Source: Oleiharenicola lentus
Lineage (GTDB): Bacteria > Verrucomicrobiota > Verrucomicrobiia > Opitutales > Opitutaceae
DNA length: 64,000 nucleotides
Reading direction: 5' to 3'
Assembly (NCBI RefSeq): GCF_004118375.1
Contig: NZ_SDHX01000001.1
Location: 2,421,693 to 2,485,692 of the forward strand
The notes under the pieces are model-generated. The model saw only the letters and a list, made by a program, of their open reading frames with translations. It was not told where the DNA came from and did not search any database. Shown piece after piece: positions 8,200 through 18,384 of the stretch. Numbering within the stretch: position 1 is the stretch's first letter; each line of letters starts with the position of its first letter. Made by a program: the position numbers and the translations under genes.

Positions 8200-9219
8200 A
8201 TGTATTCACGCCTGACCGCCCTCCTGCTCCACTGGCTGCGCGTGCCGCCCGAGCCCCAGGCGCCGCACGGCGATCCGGCCTCGTTGCGGGTTTTTCGCGC
8301 CGGGAAGAATTTTCTCAATCTGCGACTGCTCAAGTGGGGAGTGGCCCAAATTGGCGCCCTCGCCGGCATCATCTTTTGGTTCGGCGTGTTTTCCGATCTG
8401 GGCGACCGCGTGGAACAACAGCGCACAACAGCGCCCGAGCCCAAAACCGCCGCATCCGCACCGGCGGCAAGCCCTGCGCCCCAGGTCCAGCCGCCTGCGG
8501 GTAACAATGCCGTCGAACGCACCGTGAACTCGGTGGTTTCCGAAATCAAAACCCAGGCCGAGGCGGCCGGGAAGCAAATGCAGGAGAACCGCAGGGCGAA
8601 GCGCAAACTCGGCCCGGTGGAAGGGTTCTATGCCTGGCGCAACGGCATGGTTAACTTTCTCTCGCGTCTGCCCAAGCCGGCCATGCTGGTGATTTGGTTT
8701 TTCGAAATCGTCGGTCTCATCGTCTATATCCTGCAGCTCCCGATCACGTTCCTGCTCGCCCGGATGGATTACGATCTGCGCTGGTATATGGTCACCGACC
8801 GCAGCCTGCGCATCCGGCATGGCCTCTGGAAAGTCAACGAGTCCACCATGAGCTTCGCCAACATCCAACAGGTCGAGGTCTCACAGGGACCGCTCCAGCG
8901 ACTCCTCGGGCTCTCCGATGTGAAGGTGCAGTCGGCGGGCGGTGGCTCCGGTGGGGGAGACAGCCACGAGAGCCGGGGCAAGGAAGATGACATGCACCTC
9001 GGCCTGTTCCACAGCGTCACAAACGCCTCCGAAATTCGCGACCTCATCCTGGAGCGTTTGCGCCGATTCCGCGAAAGCGGACTCGGCGATCCGGACGAAA
9101 AGCAAGCGCAGCTGATGACATCGTCCGCTTCTGCCGTGCAGCCTGACCACAACGAGCTGCTCGCAGCCGCGCGGGAGCTGGCAGCCGAGGCCCGGGCCCT
9201 GCGCACGTCGCTGGGTTGA
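8200..9219 (+). CDS. Second bacterial PH-domain membrane protein
   Basis: 339 residues. Two membrane regions are visible, near 48-66 (VAQIGALAGIIFWFGVF) and 165-187 (MLVIWFFEIVGLIVYILQLP), separated by a proline/alanine-rich stretch. A PH-like domain follows: WYMVTDRSLRIRHGLWKVNE and MSFANIQQVEVSQGPLQRLL, parallel to the preceding gene. A glycine/serine insertion (SAGGGSGGGDSHES) interrupts the domain, and the C-terminus ends in an Ala/Glu-rich helix (HNELLAAARELAAEARALR) like its neighbour's. The paired architecture recalls the YdbS/YdbT pair. No catalytic residues are seen. Confidence 0.72.
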   Translation: MYSRLTALLLHWLRVPPEPQAPHGDPASLRVFRAGKNFLNLRLLKWGVAQIGALAGIIFWFGVFSDLGDRVEQQRTTAPEPKTAASAPAASPAPQVQPPAGNNAVERTVNSVVSEIKTQAEAAGKQMQENRRAKRKLGPVEGFYAWRNGMVNFLSRLPKPAMLVIWFFEIVGLIVYILQLPITFLLARMDYDLRWYMVTDRSLRIRHGLWKVNESTMSFANIQQVEVSQGPLQRLLGLSDVKVQSAGGGSGGGDSHESRGKEDDMHLGLFHSVTNASEIRDLILERLRRFRESGLGDPDEKQAQLMTSSASAVQPDHNELLAAARELAAEARALRTSLG

Positions 9220-9235
9220 TCCCCCGCGCCGCGGC

Positions 9236-10282
9236 TTACGGCGCCCCGATTTTCTTCAGCTCGGCATGCTCGACATCCGTCGAGCCCACGCCGAGCTGAC
9301 GGGCAAACTCAAGCACGCGGGCATCATCCTCGGAAATGGGATCGAAACCGGCGCGCTTGCGGGCGGCGTTCATGCGCAGCAGCAGGGCCGAGTCGAGCAG
9401 CACCGGGTCGGCGCTGGCGAGCAGGCGCGGCTCGGAGACTGTGTAGAGCGAGTTGAAGAAGGGGCCGCCGATGAACTGGTAGAGCTGGAGACTGGCGATG
9501 CTCAGCGCCCAGGTTTCGCGCAGCTCGGGGATGGCCGCCATTTCGGCGACGGCCGCCGGCGCCGTGGCCGGGCTCTTGAAGAAGCGGAAGGTGTTGCTCG
9601 CGTTCCAGAGGGTGGCGTTGACCAGGGAACCGTTGATGCCAAGCACCGGGTGGTCGGTATAAACCGGCAGGTTGATCCAGAAATCGGCGTCGAGGAACAG
9701 CGGGGTGGCGAGGAAGCTCTTGCGGTCCTCCTCGACCGTCGTCTCGGCCTTGCCGCCGGCGGCCCGCTTGGCGGCCTGCTCGGTCAACACGGCGTCGAAT
9801 CGGGCCGGCAGCGGGCTGTCGTAGAACCAGGCCGGATCGTAGAATTTGCCCGACTCGAGCACGAAGACCGGGTGGCCGGGAAACGGCGCCACGCCCGAGG
9901 AGTAAGAGGGCAGAAATCCGGTGAGGCGCAGGCGCAGCGGGTTGAGGCCGACGAGGAAGATGTCCTGCTTTTCGAATCCGCGCTTTTCCAAGGCGGTGAT
10001 CACGGCTCGAACCAGCCCGAAGGGCGTGGCCAAGCCGGGGCCAGAATCGGCGTAAATCTTGATCCCGGCCTTTTTCTTGGCCCCGGGCACAAGCGAGCGG
10101 CCGGAGCTGCGTTCGAACTCCTGAATCGTTTGCTCCACGGCGTAGCGGTAGTCGGCGTCGCTGAAATCGTTCAAGCGGTGCTCAAACAGCGGTGCCACTG
10201 CGGGAGTGGCGTCAGCCGCGCGCAGCAGCGGTGCGGCGAGCAGGACGAGGCAAAGCAGGGAGGGAAGTGCAGGAAGGCGCAT
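9236..10282 (-). CDS. Exported DUF362-like protein
   Basis: 348 residues with a signal peptide (MRLPALPSLLCLVLLAAPLLRA). DUF362 landmarks are GLVRAVITALEKRGF (the nucleotide-loop-like segment), DFWINLPVYTDHPVLGINGS (the INLPV...H...G step), GGP, and RLLASADPVLLDSALLLRMN. Members are often fused to 4Fe-4S ferredoxin domains. Here the only cysteine is inside the signal peptide, so no metal cluster is possible in the mature protein. Exact biochemical role is unknown for the family. It is transcribed away from dnaG, with a palindromic repeat between them. Confidence 0.65.
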   Translation of the reverse strand: MRLPALPSLLCLVLLAAPLLRAADATPAVAPLFEHRLNDFSDADYRYAVEQTIQEFERSSGRSLVPGAKKKAGIKIYADSGPGLATPFGLVRAVITALEKRGFEKQDIFLVGLNPLRLRLTGFLPSYSSGVAPFPGHPVFVLESGKFYDPAWFYDSPLPARFDAVLTEQAAKRAAGGKAETTVEEDRKSFLATPLFLDADFWINLPVYTDHPVLGINGSLVNATLWNASNTFRFFKSPATAPAAVAEMAAIPELRETWALSIASLQLYQFIGGPFFNSLYTVSEPRLLASADPVLLDSALLLRMNAARKRAGFDPISEDDARVLEFARQLGVGSTDVEHAELKKIGAP

Positions 10283-10390
10283 GAAAAAAGGCGACCGGCC
10301 GGGAGGCGACCAGAGCGCGCAACCTGACAGACCGCACCGGAAGGGAAAAGTTTAAACTGCCTGACGTTTCCGGAGAAAATGTCCCAGATT

Positions 10391-10466
10391 GTCATTGCGA
10401 GGAGCGGAGCGACGAAGCAATCCAGCTAGATGGATCGCCACGGTCGCGTTGCGGCCTCGCGATGAC
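10391..10466. repeat. Palindromic interspersed repeat, copy 3 (GTCATTGCGAG type)
   Basis: The left arm 10391-10423 (GTCATTGCGAGGAGCGGAGC...) and right arm 10432-10466 (inverse beginning GTCATCGCGAGG) form an imperfect palindrome with an 8-bp centre. It is related to the copies at 294-374 and 4727-4820 but belongs to the longer GTCATTGCGAG subtype. It occupies much of the 198-bp divergent gap between the DUF362-like gene and dnaG, ending 14 bp before the dnaG start, so it is probably transcribed in the dnaG leader. Confidence 0.75.
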
Positions 10467-10480
10467 AGCCTTTTCCACCC

Positions 10481-12337
10481 GTGCCCGTCATCAAAACAGA
10501 AAGCCTCCGCGACCTCAAAAACCGCGTGAACATCCACGACGTCGTCATCCGCGTCGTGTCGCTGAAGAAGGCCGGCGGCGGGCGGTTCAAGGGCTTGTGT
10601 CCGTTTCACACGGAAAAGACGCCGTCGTTCAACGTTTCCGCCGACAAAGGCTTCTTCAAATGCTTTGGCTGCGGCAAGGCCGGCGACGCCATCAATTTTG
10701 TGATGGAAACCGAGGGCCTGCAGTTCACCGAGGCGGTCGAGGCCATTGCCCAGCGCTTCGGCTTCGCCCTTGAATACGAGGAGGGTTCCGGCGGGCCCTC
10801 GAAGGAAACGCGTTCCCTGCGGCAGGAAATTTTCGATATCCACGATCTCGCGGCCGACTACTACCGGCAGGCCTTCCTGGCGGGCAACCCGCACGGCGAG
10901 TTCATCCGGGCCTACTGGGTGAAGAACCGCAAGTTCACTCCCGAACTCGCGGAAGATTTCAAGATTGGCTTCGCCCCGGTCGAAGACAGCGGGCTCGCCG
11001 CGGCGATGCTGAAACGTAAATTCTCCGAGGACGCCCTGCGCCAGTGCGGCCTGTTTTTCATCCGCGACGGTGTCATCCCCACGCTCGGAGCGATCCGTTG
11101 CCGGTTTCGCGGCCGACTGATGATTCCAATCCGCGATCACCAGGGCCGCGTGGTCGCTTTCACGGCCCGCCAGTTGGAAATCACCCCGCAGGACGATCCC
11201 TCGCACGAGGCGAAATACGTCAACTCACCCGAGACGCCGATTTTCACGAAGAGCAACCTGCTCTTCAACCTGGACCGGGCGCGCAGCCACGCCGGCGAGG
11301 GACATCCGTTCGTGTTGGTCGAGGGCCAGCTCGACGCCTTGCGCTGCTGGAGTGTGGGCCTCAAGACCGCCATTGCCCCGCAGGGCACATCCATCACCGA
11401 GGGCCAGCTCCAGCTGCTGCGGCGTTACCACGCACAGGTCGAGTGCTTCTTCGACAGCGACAGTGCCGGACAAAAGGCCGCGCTGCGTTTTCTCCCGATG
11501 GCGCTCAAGGCCGGTCTGGAGGTGCGTTTCCTCAAGCTCGCGGGCGCGGAGAAACTCGATCCCGACCTGCTCTTCCTGGAAAAGGGCCTCGGTGCCTACG
11601 ACGACGTGCGCAAAGGGGCCATGGGCGCGATGGCGTTTGCCCGCCAGGCCTTCCTCCCCGACCCCGGCGCGGCGTCTTTCAACGAGCGCATGAACGCCGT
11701 GCGCAGCATGGTGGAGATCGCGCTCCAAGCCGACACCCAGGTCGCACGCGATGATTACCTGCAGCAGATTTCGCTGCTCCTCGGCGTGCAGCCCGACGCC
11801 ATACGCAGCGAGGTGGCGATCCTCGAACGACGGCGGTTTACCGGCGGCAAGGAAGCCTTCGCCGCAACGGTCCGGAACGCCACCGACAGCCACACCAAGG
11901 GCTTTGAGGAGCATCTGCTCTATATCTGCCTGCACAACGAAGCGCTCATGCTGCAGCTCGGCCATCATCTGGCGCACGACTGGATTGATATAAGCAGCAC
12001 CGCCGGGAGACTGCTTGACCGGCTGCTGGCGGAGGTCGTTCACAACGGCTGGCACGGGCGCGAATCTCTGGACCAACTCCTTGAAACAGAGGAAGAAAAG
12101 ACGCTTGTGGCCACCTTGCTTTTCCAGGCCCCGGGCGACGAGGATTGGACCAAGATTGCCAACGAGGGACTGCGCCACTTGCAGAAGCGCTTCCTAGAGC
12201 CGAAGAAGCAACAAATAGAACTTGAAATAGCCTCGAAAGGCGCGATAGGTGACCCCGACTTGATGTCCCTCTTAAAACAGCGCGCCGAAATCACCCGTCA
12301 GCTCCTGAATCCGCCGAAGCTTACCGTGGCTTCCTGA
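10481..12337 (+). CDS. dnaG: DNA primase DnaG
   Basis: 618 residues, normal for DnaG. The CHC2 zinc ribbon is complete ([11 protein letters not shown] ... CFGCG). The catalytic Toprim core reads LVEGQLDAL and [12 protein letters not shown], where most primases have EGYMDV and DGDxAG, so two usually conserved positions differ. A helical C-terminal part for DnaB helicase binding runs from about residue 430. It makes RNA primers for Okazaki fragments. The start is GTG at 10481; the sequence from [11 protein letters not shown] fits the family. rpoD follows after 56 bp, the usual macromolecular-synthesis pairing, here without rpsU. Confidence 0.95.
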   Translation: MPVIKTESLRDLKNRVNIHDVVIRVVSLKKAGGGRFKGLCPFHTEKTPSFNVSADKGFFKCFGCGKAGDAINFVMETEGLQFTEAVEAIAQRFGFALEYEEGSGGPSKETRSLRQEIFDIHDLAADYYRQAFLAGNPHGEFIRAYWVKNRKFTPELAEDFKIGFAPVEDSGLAAAMLKRKFSEDALRQCGLFFIRDGVIPTLGAIRCRFRGRLMIPIRDHQGRVVAFTARQLEITPQDDPSHEAKYVNSPETPIFTKSNLLFNLDRARSHAGEGHPFVLVEGQLDALRCWSVGLKTAIAPQGTSITEGQLQLLRRYHAQVECFFDSDSAGQKAALRFLPMALKAGLEVRFLKLAGAEKLDPDLLFLEKGLGAYDDVRKGAMGAMAFARQAFLPDPGAASFNERMNAVRSMVEIALQADTQVARDDYLQQISLLLGVQPDAIRSEVAILERRRFTGGKEAFAATVRNATDSHTKGFEEHLLYICLHNEALMLQLGHHLAHDWIDISSTAGRLLDRLLAEVVHNGWHGRESLDQLLETEEEKTLVATLLFQAPGDEDWTKIANEGLRHLQKRFLEPKKQQIELEIASKGAIGDPDLMSLLKQRAEITRQLLNPPKLTVAS

Positions 12338-12393
12338 CCGCTGTCGAACCCGCCTTTCGCGCTGTAGCCCATCCGGGATACTCTATTCACGTT

Positions 12394-14328
<1,935 letters not shown>

Positions 14329-14379
14329 GCGCACCGCTTTCGGCCTTTACTCACTTTTTCTCCAAACTAGTTTCCTGCC

Positions 14380-14598
14380 ATGTCCCTCACGCTTTCCCCT
14401 CTCCTCGCCATCTTCGGCCTCGGGGCGCCCGAACTGATCATCATCATGGTCATTTTGCTGCTGCTCTTCGGCGGTGCCAAGCTCCCGGCCCTCGCCAAGG
14501 GTCTCGGCCAGTCCATCAAGGAGTTCAAGAACGCCGCGAAGGAAGAGCCCAAGGAAGAGAAGAAGGCCGACACCCCGGCGAAGCCCGGCAACAACTGA
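14380..14598 (+). CDS. tatA: Sec-independent translocase subunit TatA/TatE
   Basis: 72 residues with the TatA plan: a short periplasmic N-terminus, one membrane helix ([20 protein letters not shown]), the FGGAKLP hinge, an amphipathic helix ([16 protein letters not shown]) and a charged tail. TatA oligomers form the pore for folded proteins carrying twin-arginine signals, and one such protein is predicted in this window (48096-49370). TatB would be longer and lacks FGGxKLP spacing. A terminator follows at 14622. Confidence 0.93.
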   Translation: MSLTLSPLLAIFGLGAPELIIIMVILLLLFGGAKLPALAKGLGQSIKEFKNAAKEEPKEEKKADTPAKPGNN

Positions 14599-14621
14599 GC
14601 CTAGTCGCTCAAGATTCATCA

Positions 14622-14648
14622 GGCGCATCCACCCGGGTGCGCCTTTTT
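14622..14648 (+). terminator. Rho-independent terminator after tatA
   Basis: GGCGCA (14622-14627) pairs with TGCGCC (14638-14643), with possible extra CC/GG pairs inside, followed directly by TTTTT (14644-14648). It lies 23 bp after the tatA stop and would close the dnaG-rpoD-tatA transcript. Confidence 0.75.
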
Positions 14649-14699
14649 GTTTAATTTGCACAAAGAGAGCGGCTGTGCACTGGTGAGTTGGGCCCAATC

Positions 14700-14753
14700 A
14701 ACTGTCTTGTTCGACAGTTAGTCTAAATACCATCTGCCGGATCCGGCAGATGG
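14700..14753. promoter_or_regulatory. Two adjacent perfect palindromes upstream of a polysaccharide cassette
   Basis: The first is AACTGTC (14700-14706), a 6-base loop, then GACAGTT (14713-14719). The second, at 14730-14753, is a perfect 24-bp palindrome, CCATCTGCCGGA followed by its exact inverse. The second ends 33 bp before the small membrane protein start. There is no T-run after either, so termination is unlikely. They could be regulator-binding sites or a leader RNA structure. Confidence 0.5.
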
Positions 14754-14786
14754 TCCAAGGATTGCTCCTAGGCAGATACCCACACT

Positions 14787-14975
14787 ATGGCCCAACTCAT
14801 TGCTTATCTAGATCCGGGTGCCGGCAGCATCGTGCTCCAGATGATTCTGGCGGGGATCCTCGGCCTTTCCTACACGCTGAAAACCTATTGGCGGCGTATC
14901 GTTGCGTTTGTGCGACGCGACCAGCCCAAGGACAAGGGACCCGATGCCCCGGCTCCTCTGGAAGAAAATCCCTGA
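14787..14975 (+). CDS. Small membrane protein of surface-polysaccharide clusters
   Basis: 62 residues. The N-terminus MAQLIAYLDPGAGSIVLQ carries the YLDPGSGS-type motif, followed by one membrane helix (MILAGILGLSYTLKTYW) and a basic patch WRRIVAFVRR. Proteins of this exact plan are common as the first gene of short operons with an FkbM/NodS-like methyltransferase and a membrane sulfatase, the arrangement seen here. Function is unknown; a scaffold or membrane-anchor role is a guess. The ATG at 14787 begins at the conserved N-terminus. Confidence 0.7.
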   Translation: MAQLIAYLDPGAGSIVLQMILAGILGLSYTLKTYWRRIVAFVRRDQPKDKGPDAPAPLEENP

Positions 14976-15014
14976 GCGGTTCTACGCCCTGCGCCAACGC
15001 CTCCGACAAACCTG

Positions 15015-16378
15015 ATGCAACGACTCGGCTCATCCTTTCGGGACAGGGACGGATTCGTGTTCGCGCACGACAACACGTTTTATCGCCGGATTGCGCCCTC
15101 CTACGCCGCAACCTACGCCAAGCTCAAGCAATCCGGCTTTTATGCACGTTTGCAGGCGAACGGCTGGCTGATCCCGCATCGGGAAGTTTCACCCGGCCGG
15201 AACGGCTGGGACGATCTCGTCCTCGAGCCTGAACAGCTGCCGCTGATCACCCACCCTTTGAGTGGAGCTTCAGCCAGCTCCAGGACGCCGCACTGCTGAC
15301 CTTGCAAATCCAGCGGGCCGCCCTCGCGGAGGGATATTCGCTCAAGGATGCCAGTGCCTACAACATCCAGTTTCTTGCGGGGCGGCCGGTGCTGATCGAT
15401 ACGCTTTCCTTCGAGCCGTATGCCGTGGGAACGTCCTGGCCGGCCTACCGTCAGTTTTGCCAGCACTTCCTCGCGCCGCTTGCGCTGATGGCCCATCGGG
15501 ATGTCCGGTTGGGTCAGCTGCTGCGCTGTCATCTTGATGGGATACCGCTGGACCTCGCCAGCGGCCTGCTGCCCCGCCGAAGCTGGTTGCGGCCGGGACT
15601 GCTGATGCATCTGCACCTTCATGCGCGGACTCAATCACGATACGTCAACCGGGATACCAAGGTCAGACCCCGGGTGATTTCGCGCTCAGGACTATTGGGC
15701 ATACTGGACAGCCTCGAATCGGCCGTGCGCGGCCTGCGTTGGGCTCCACAGGGCACGGAATGGGCGGACTATTACCAGAACACCAACTACGTCGATCAAG
15801 CTGCCGCCGACAAAACCGCCACCGTCAGTGACTGGATCCGGCAATGTGATCCGGACTCGGTCTGGGATCTGGGCGCCAACGACGGCACGTTCAGCCGTTT
15901 GGCCGTCGAACATGGCGCCCAGACCGTGGCCTGGGACATCGATGCCGCCGCCGTTGAGAAATGTTATCGTCATGTCCGGAGCCACCGGCTCAGCAATTTG
16001 CATCCGGCGCTGCTGGACCTCACCAACCCCAGCCCGTCGCTGGGCTGGGAACTGCGCGAACGCCAGTCCTTCTTCGAGCGCAAACCGCCGGACATGGCGC
16101 TGGCGCTGGCGCTGATCCATCACCTGGCCATCGGCAACAATGTCCCGCTTGAGCTCTGCGCGCAGTTCTTTCGCCGCATCGCTGCCACGTTGATCATCGA
16201 GTGGGTGCCCAAAAGCGATTCAAAGGTTGCCACCCTGCTCTGCAACCGCGTCGACACTTTTCCGGACTACACCGAGGCGTCGTTTCAGAAGGCCTTTGAC
16301 CGGCATTACCGCAGGCTGGACCGCCGTCCGGTGGCCGGCTCGGAGCGCGTGCTCTACCTTTTCGAGGCCGGCTCATAG
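15015..16378 (+). pseudogene. SAM-dependent methyltransferase, frameshifted
   Basis: Two adjacent frames encode one protein. The first (15015-15299) reads DGFVFAHDNTFYRRIAPSYA ... LLIPHREV-like and PLITHP. The second takes over at GAG 15260 with EWSFSQLQDAALLTLQIQR and continues to GLLPRR, the nucleotide-binding motif SVWDLGANDGTFSRLA, and VLYLFEAGS at the end. Joining them needs one extra base in the CCCTTTGAG stretch at 15255-15262 (HP-F-EWSF expected). The family methylates surface glycans or sugar precursors in the cytoplasm. The body is otherwise intact, so a recent single-base loss or a sequencing error are both possible. It lies between the small membrane protein and the sulfatase. Confidence 0.75.
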
Positions 16379-16390
16379 CCGACCCTTTTT
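16369..16390 (+). terminator. Possible weak terminator after the methyltransferase
   Basis: CGGCT (16369-16373) and AGCCG (16377-16381) form a short stem around the methyltransferase stop codon, followed by ACCC and five Ts (16385-16390 region). The stem is only 5 bp, so this is a weak candidate. Confidence 0.3.
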
Positions 16391-16527
16391 CTGGTTTCCG
16401 CTCAGGTGGCCATCGACCGGGCCACGCCCACCGGAGTCACCTCCGATGGGACGGAACCGGATACAGCATTCGCGGTCGTTCTCCAAGATTCTCAATATCC
16501 CTGAGGGCCAACGGGGAAAGCAAACAC

Positions 16528-18378
16528 ATGACCCGAACTCCCTCCGACCCACCTCCCGTACCCTCCCGATTTGATCCGGCCGTCCCCTTGGCTGCATTCA
16601 GCCTCGCGAGCACACTGCTCTTTTTCGTGCCGGCCCATGCCTACCTGGCCAATCAGGCCGCGCTGCTCGTGTTCTTTGATGAACTGCTTGCCGTTCTAGC
16701 GCTGGTAACCGTGGTCTTTACTTTGCTGCTCACCGGACTGCTTTTGCTGGTGCCTCGACGGATTCGTCCTCGCCTCGGGGTCCTGCTGCTCGCGCTCACC
16801 CTGCTATGCTGGATTCATGCCTATGCCCTCGTCTGGTCCTACGGTGCTCTGGACGGCGAAACCATCGTCTGGGCGGATTATCCCGGACGCCTGCTGACTG
16901 ATGGGGCGCTCTGGTTGGTTCTAAGCGCGGTATTGCTTTGGTTTGCGCCGCGAATCCACCGACGGATGCCATTGTTTTGCGCAGGAATATTGCTGCTTCA
17001 GATTGGTTCTCTGGCCGTAAACGCCACCCATGTCCATAATAGCTCGCACGACTACTCCAAGCATTACTACGTCGATAAACGGCCGGTCTTCGAGTTCTCC
17101 GCGGGACGCAATGTCGTGCTGATCCTGCTGGACGAATATCAGACCGACATTTTCTCGGAAGCGATCTTGCCGCATCAGGAATACCGCGCGCAGTTCCCGG
17201 GGTTCACCTATTTTCCCGACACCACGGCGGGGTTCAATTTCACCGAATTTGCCATCCCTTCCATCCTGACCGGCCGCATCTACGACAACAGCCAGCCCCG
17301 GCAGGATTTTCTAAAATCAGCCTACCTCAAGGATTCCCTGCCAGCCGCGCTGAGACAGGCCGGAATAGACGTGCATCTGTATCCTTGGCGCAGTCTCGCC
17401 AATGAGTCGATTTACTACCACGACGAACTGGCGGACAATATTCTACGCCGACCTCGCCCACTCGCGGACAAACTGGTCGACGTAGCCCGGGTGGTGGACC
17501 TTGGCCTGTTTCGCAGTCTGCCCCACTTCGCGAAGCGATTTGTCCATAACGACTCGAGCTGGCTGGTCTCGCGATGGATGGCCGGTTCAGCCAAATCATC
17601 CGCCACGCGCCAGCCTGAACCCATTCCACGCGAAGTCGGACTCGGGCACACCTTGGACGACCTCTTTCGGATGTTTGCACTCGGTTTGGATCACCCCGAC
17701 ACGCGGATTACGATTCGTCCCGGCCGGGATGTCTTCAAGTTCTACCACCTGGCCGGTCTGCATGTGCCGGTGAAGATGAAGCGCGATCTCAGTTACGGTA
17801 AATTTGACTACACGCGGGAGAATTTCAGCGAACAAGCCGAGGCCTACGCCCGCATCATGGGCGCGTTTCTGCGAAAACTGAAACAACACGGACTCTACGA
17901 CAATTCCCTGATCGTCATGGTGGGCGATCATGGCAGCGGCCGTTCACCCGAGATGTATGTGAAGCCCGAGTTTACCGCCCGGACGGCAGAACTGGATCGC
18001 ACGGCGGCGCGGGGAGACTTCCAGCGGGACAAAGCCCGGGGGCTTCCCTTGCTCCTCATAAAGCGCTTCGGTGCGCAGGGCGAAATCCGCACCTCGACCC
18101 TTCCAGCTTCCGTGATCGACATCCCCGCCACTATCCGCGCGGAGCTCAATCTTCCGACGAAGCCGGTTCCTGCCCTGACGCCCTATCCCGCACTCCACGG
18201 CGTCTCACTCTTCAACCAGACTGAGCCGCCGGAGAAGCGAACCCGATACTACGGCGCCATGCTATGGACACCGCAGCAAACCGACTATCTCGGGACCCTG
18301 AGCCTGTATCAGATTGAAGGCCATGGCTGGAACGACGGTTCCTGGTCGTTTATCCAGCGTCTCACGCCCCCGCAGTGA
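16528..18378 (+). CDS. Membrane-anchored sulfatase/phosphotransferase-like protein
   Basis: 616 residues. Four to five membrane helices occupy about 20-190 (for example LLFFVPAHAYLANQAALLVF and ALWLVLSAVLLWFAP). An alkaline-phosphatase-superfamily domain begins at NVVLILLDEYQTDIF and includes GFTYFPDTTAGFNFTEFAIP and the metal-binding IVMVGDHGSG. This plan resembles the LTA-synthase and EptA-like enzymes that move phospho-groups onto surface glycans, more than soluble sulfatases: no CxPSR sulfatase motif is present. The likely nucleophile cannot be fixed by eye. It follows the frameshifted methyltransferase after 149 bp and converges on the antiporter gene. Confidence 0.7.
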   Translation: MTRTPSDPPPVPSRFDPAVPLAAFSLASTLLFFVPAHAYLANQAALLVFFDELLAVLALVTVVFTLLLTGLLLLVPRRIRPRLGVLLLALTLLCWIHAYALVWSYGALDGETIVWADYPGRLLTDGALWLVLSAVLLWFAPRIHRRMPLFCAGILLLQIGSLAVNATHVHNSSHDYSKHYYVDKRPVFEFSAGRNVVLILLDEYQTDIFSEAILPHQEYRAQFPGFTYFPDTTAGFNFTEFAIPSILTGRIYDNSQPRQDFLKSAYLKDSLPAALRQAGIDVHLYPWRSLANESIYYHDELADNILRRPRPLADKLVDVARVVDLGLFRSLPHFAKRFVHNDSSWLVSRWMAGSAKSSATRQPEPIPREVGLGHTLDDLFRMFALGLDHPDTRITIRPGRDVFKFYHLAGLHVPVKMKRDLSYGKFDYTRENFSEQAEAYARIMGAFLRKLKQHGLYDNSLIVMVGDHGSGRSPEMYVKPEFTARTAELDRTAARGDFQRDKARGLPLLLIKRFGAQGEIRTSTLPASVIDIPATIRAELNLPTKPVPALTPYPALHGVSLFNQTEPPEKRTRYYGAMLWTPQQTDYLGTLSLYQIEGHGWNDGSWSFIQRLTPPQ

Positions 18379-18384
18379 GCGCGC

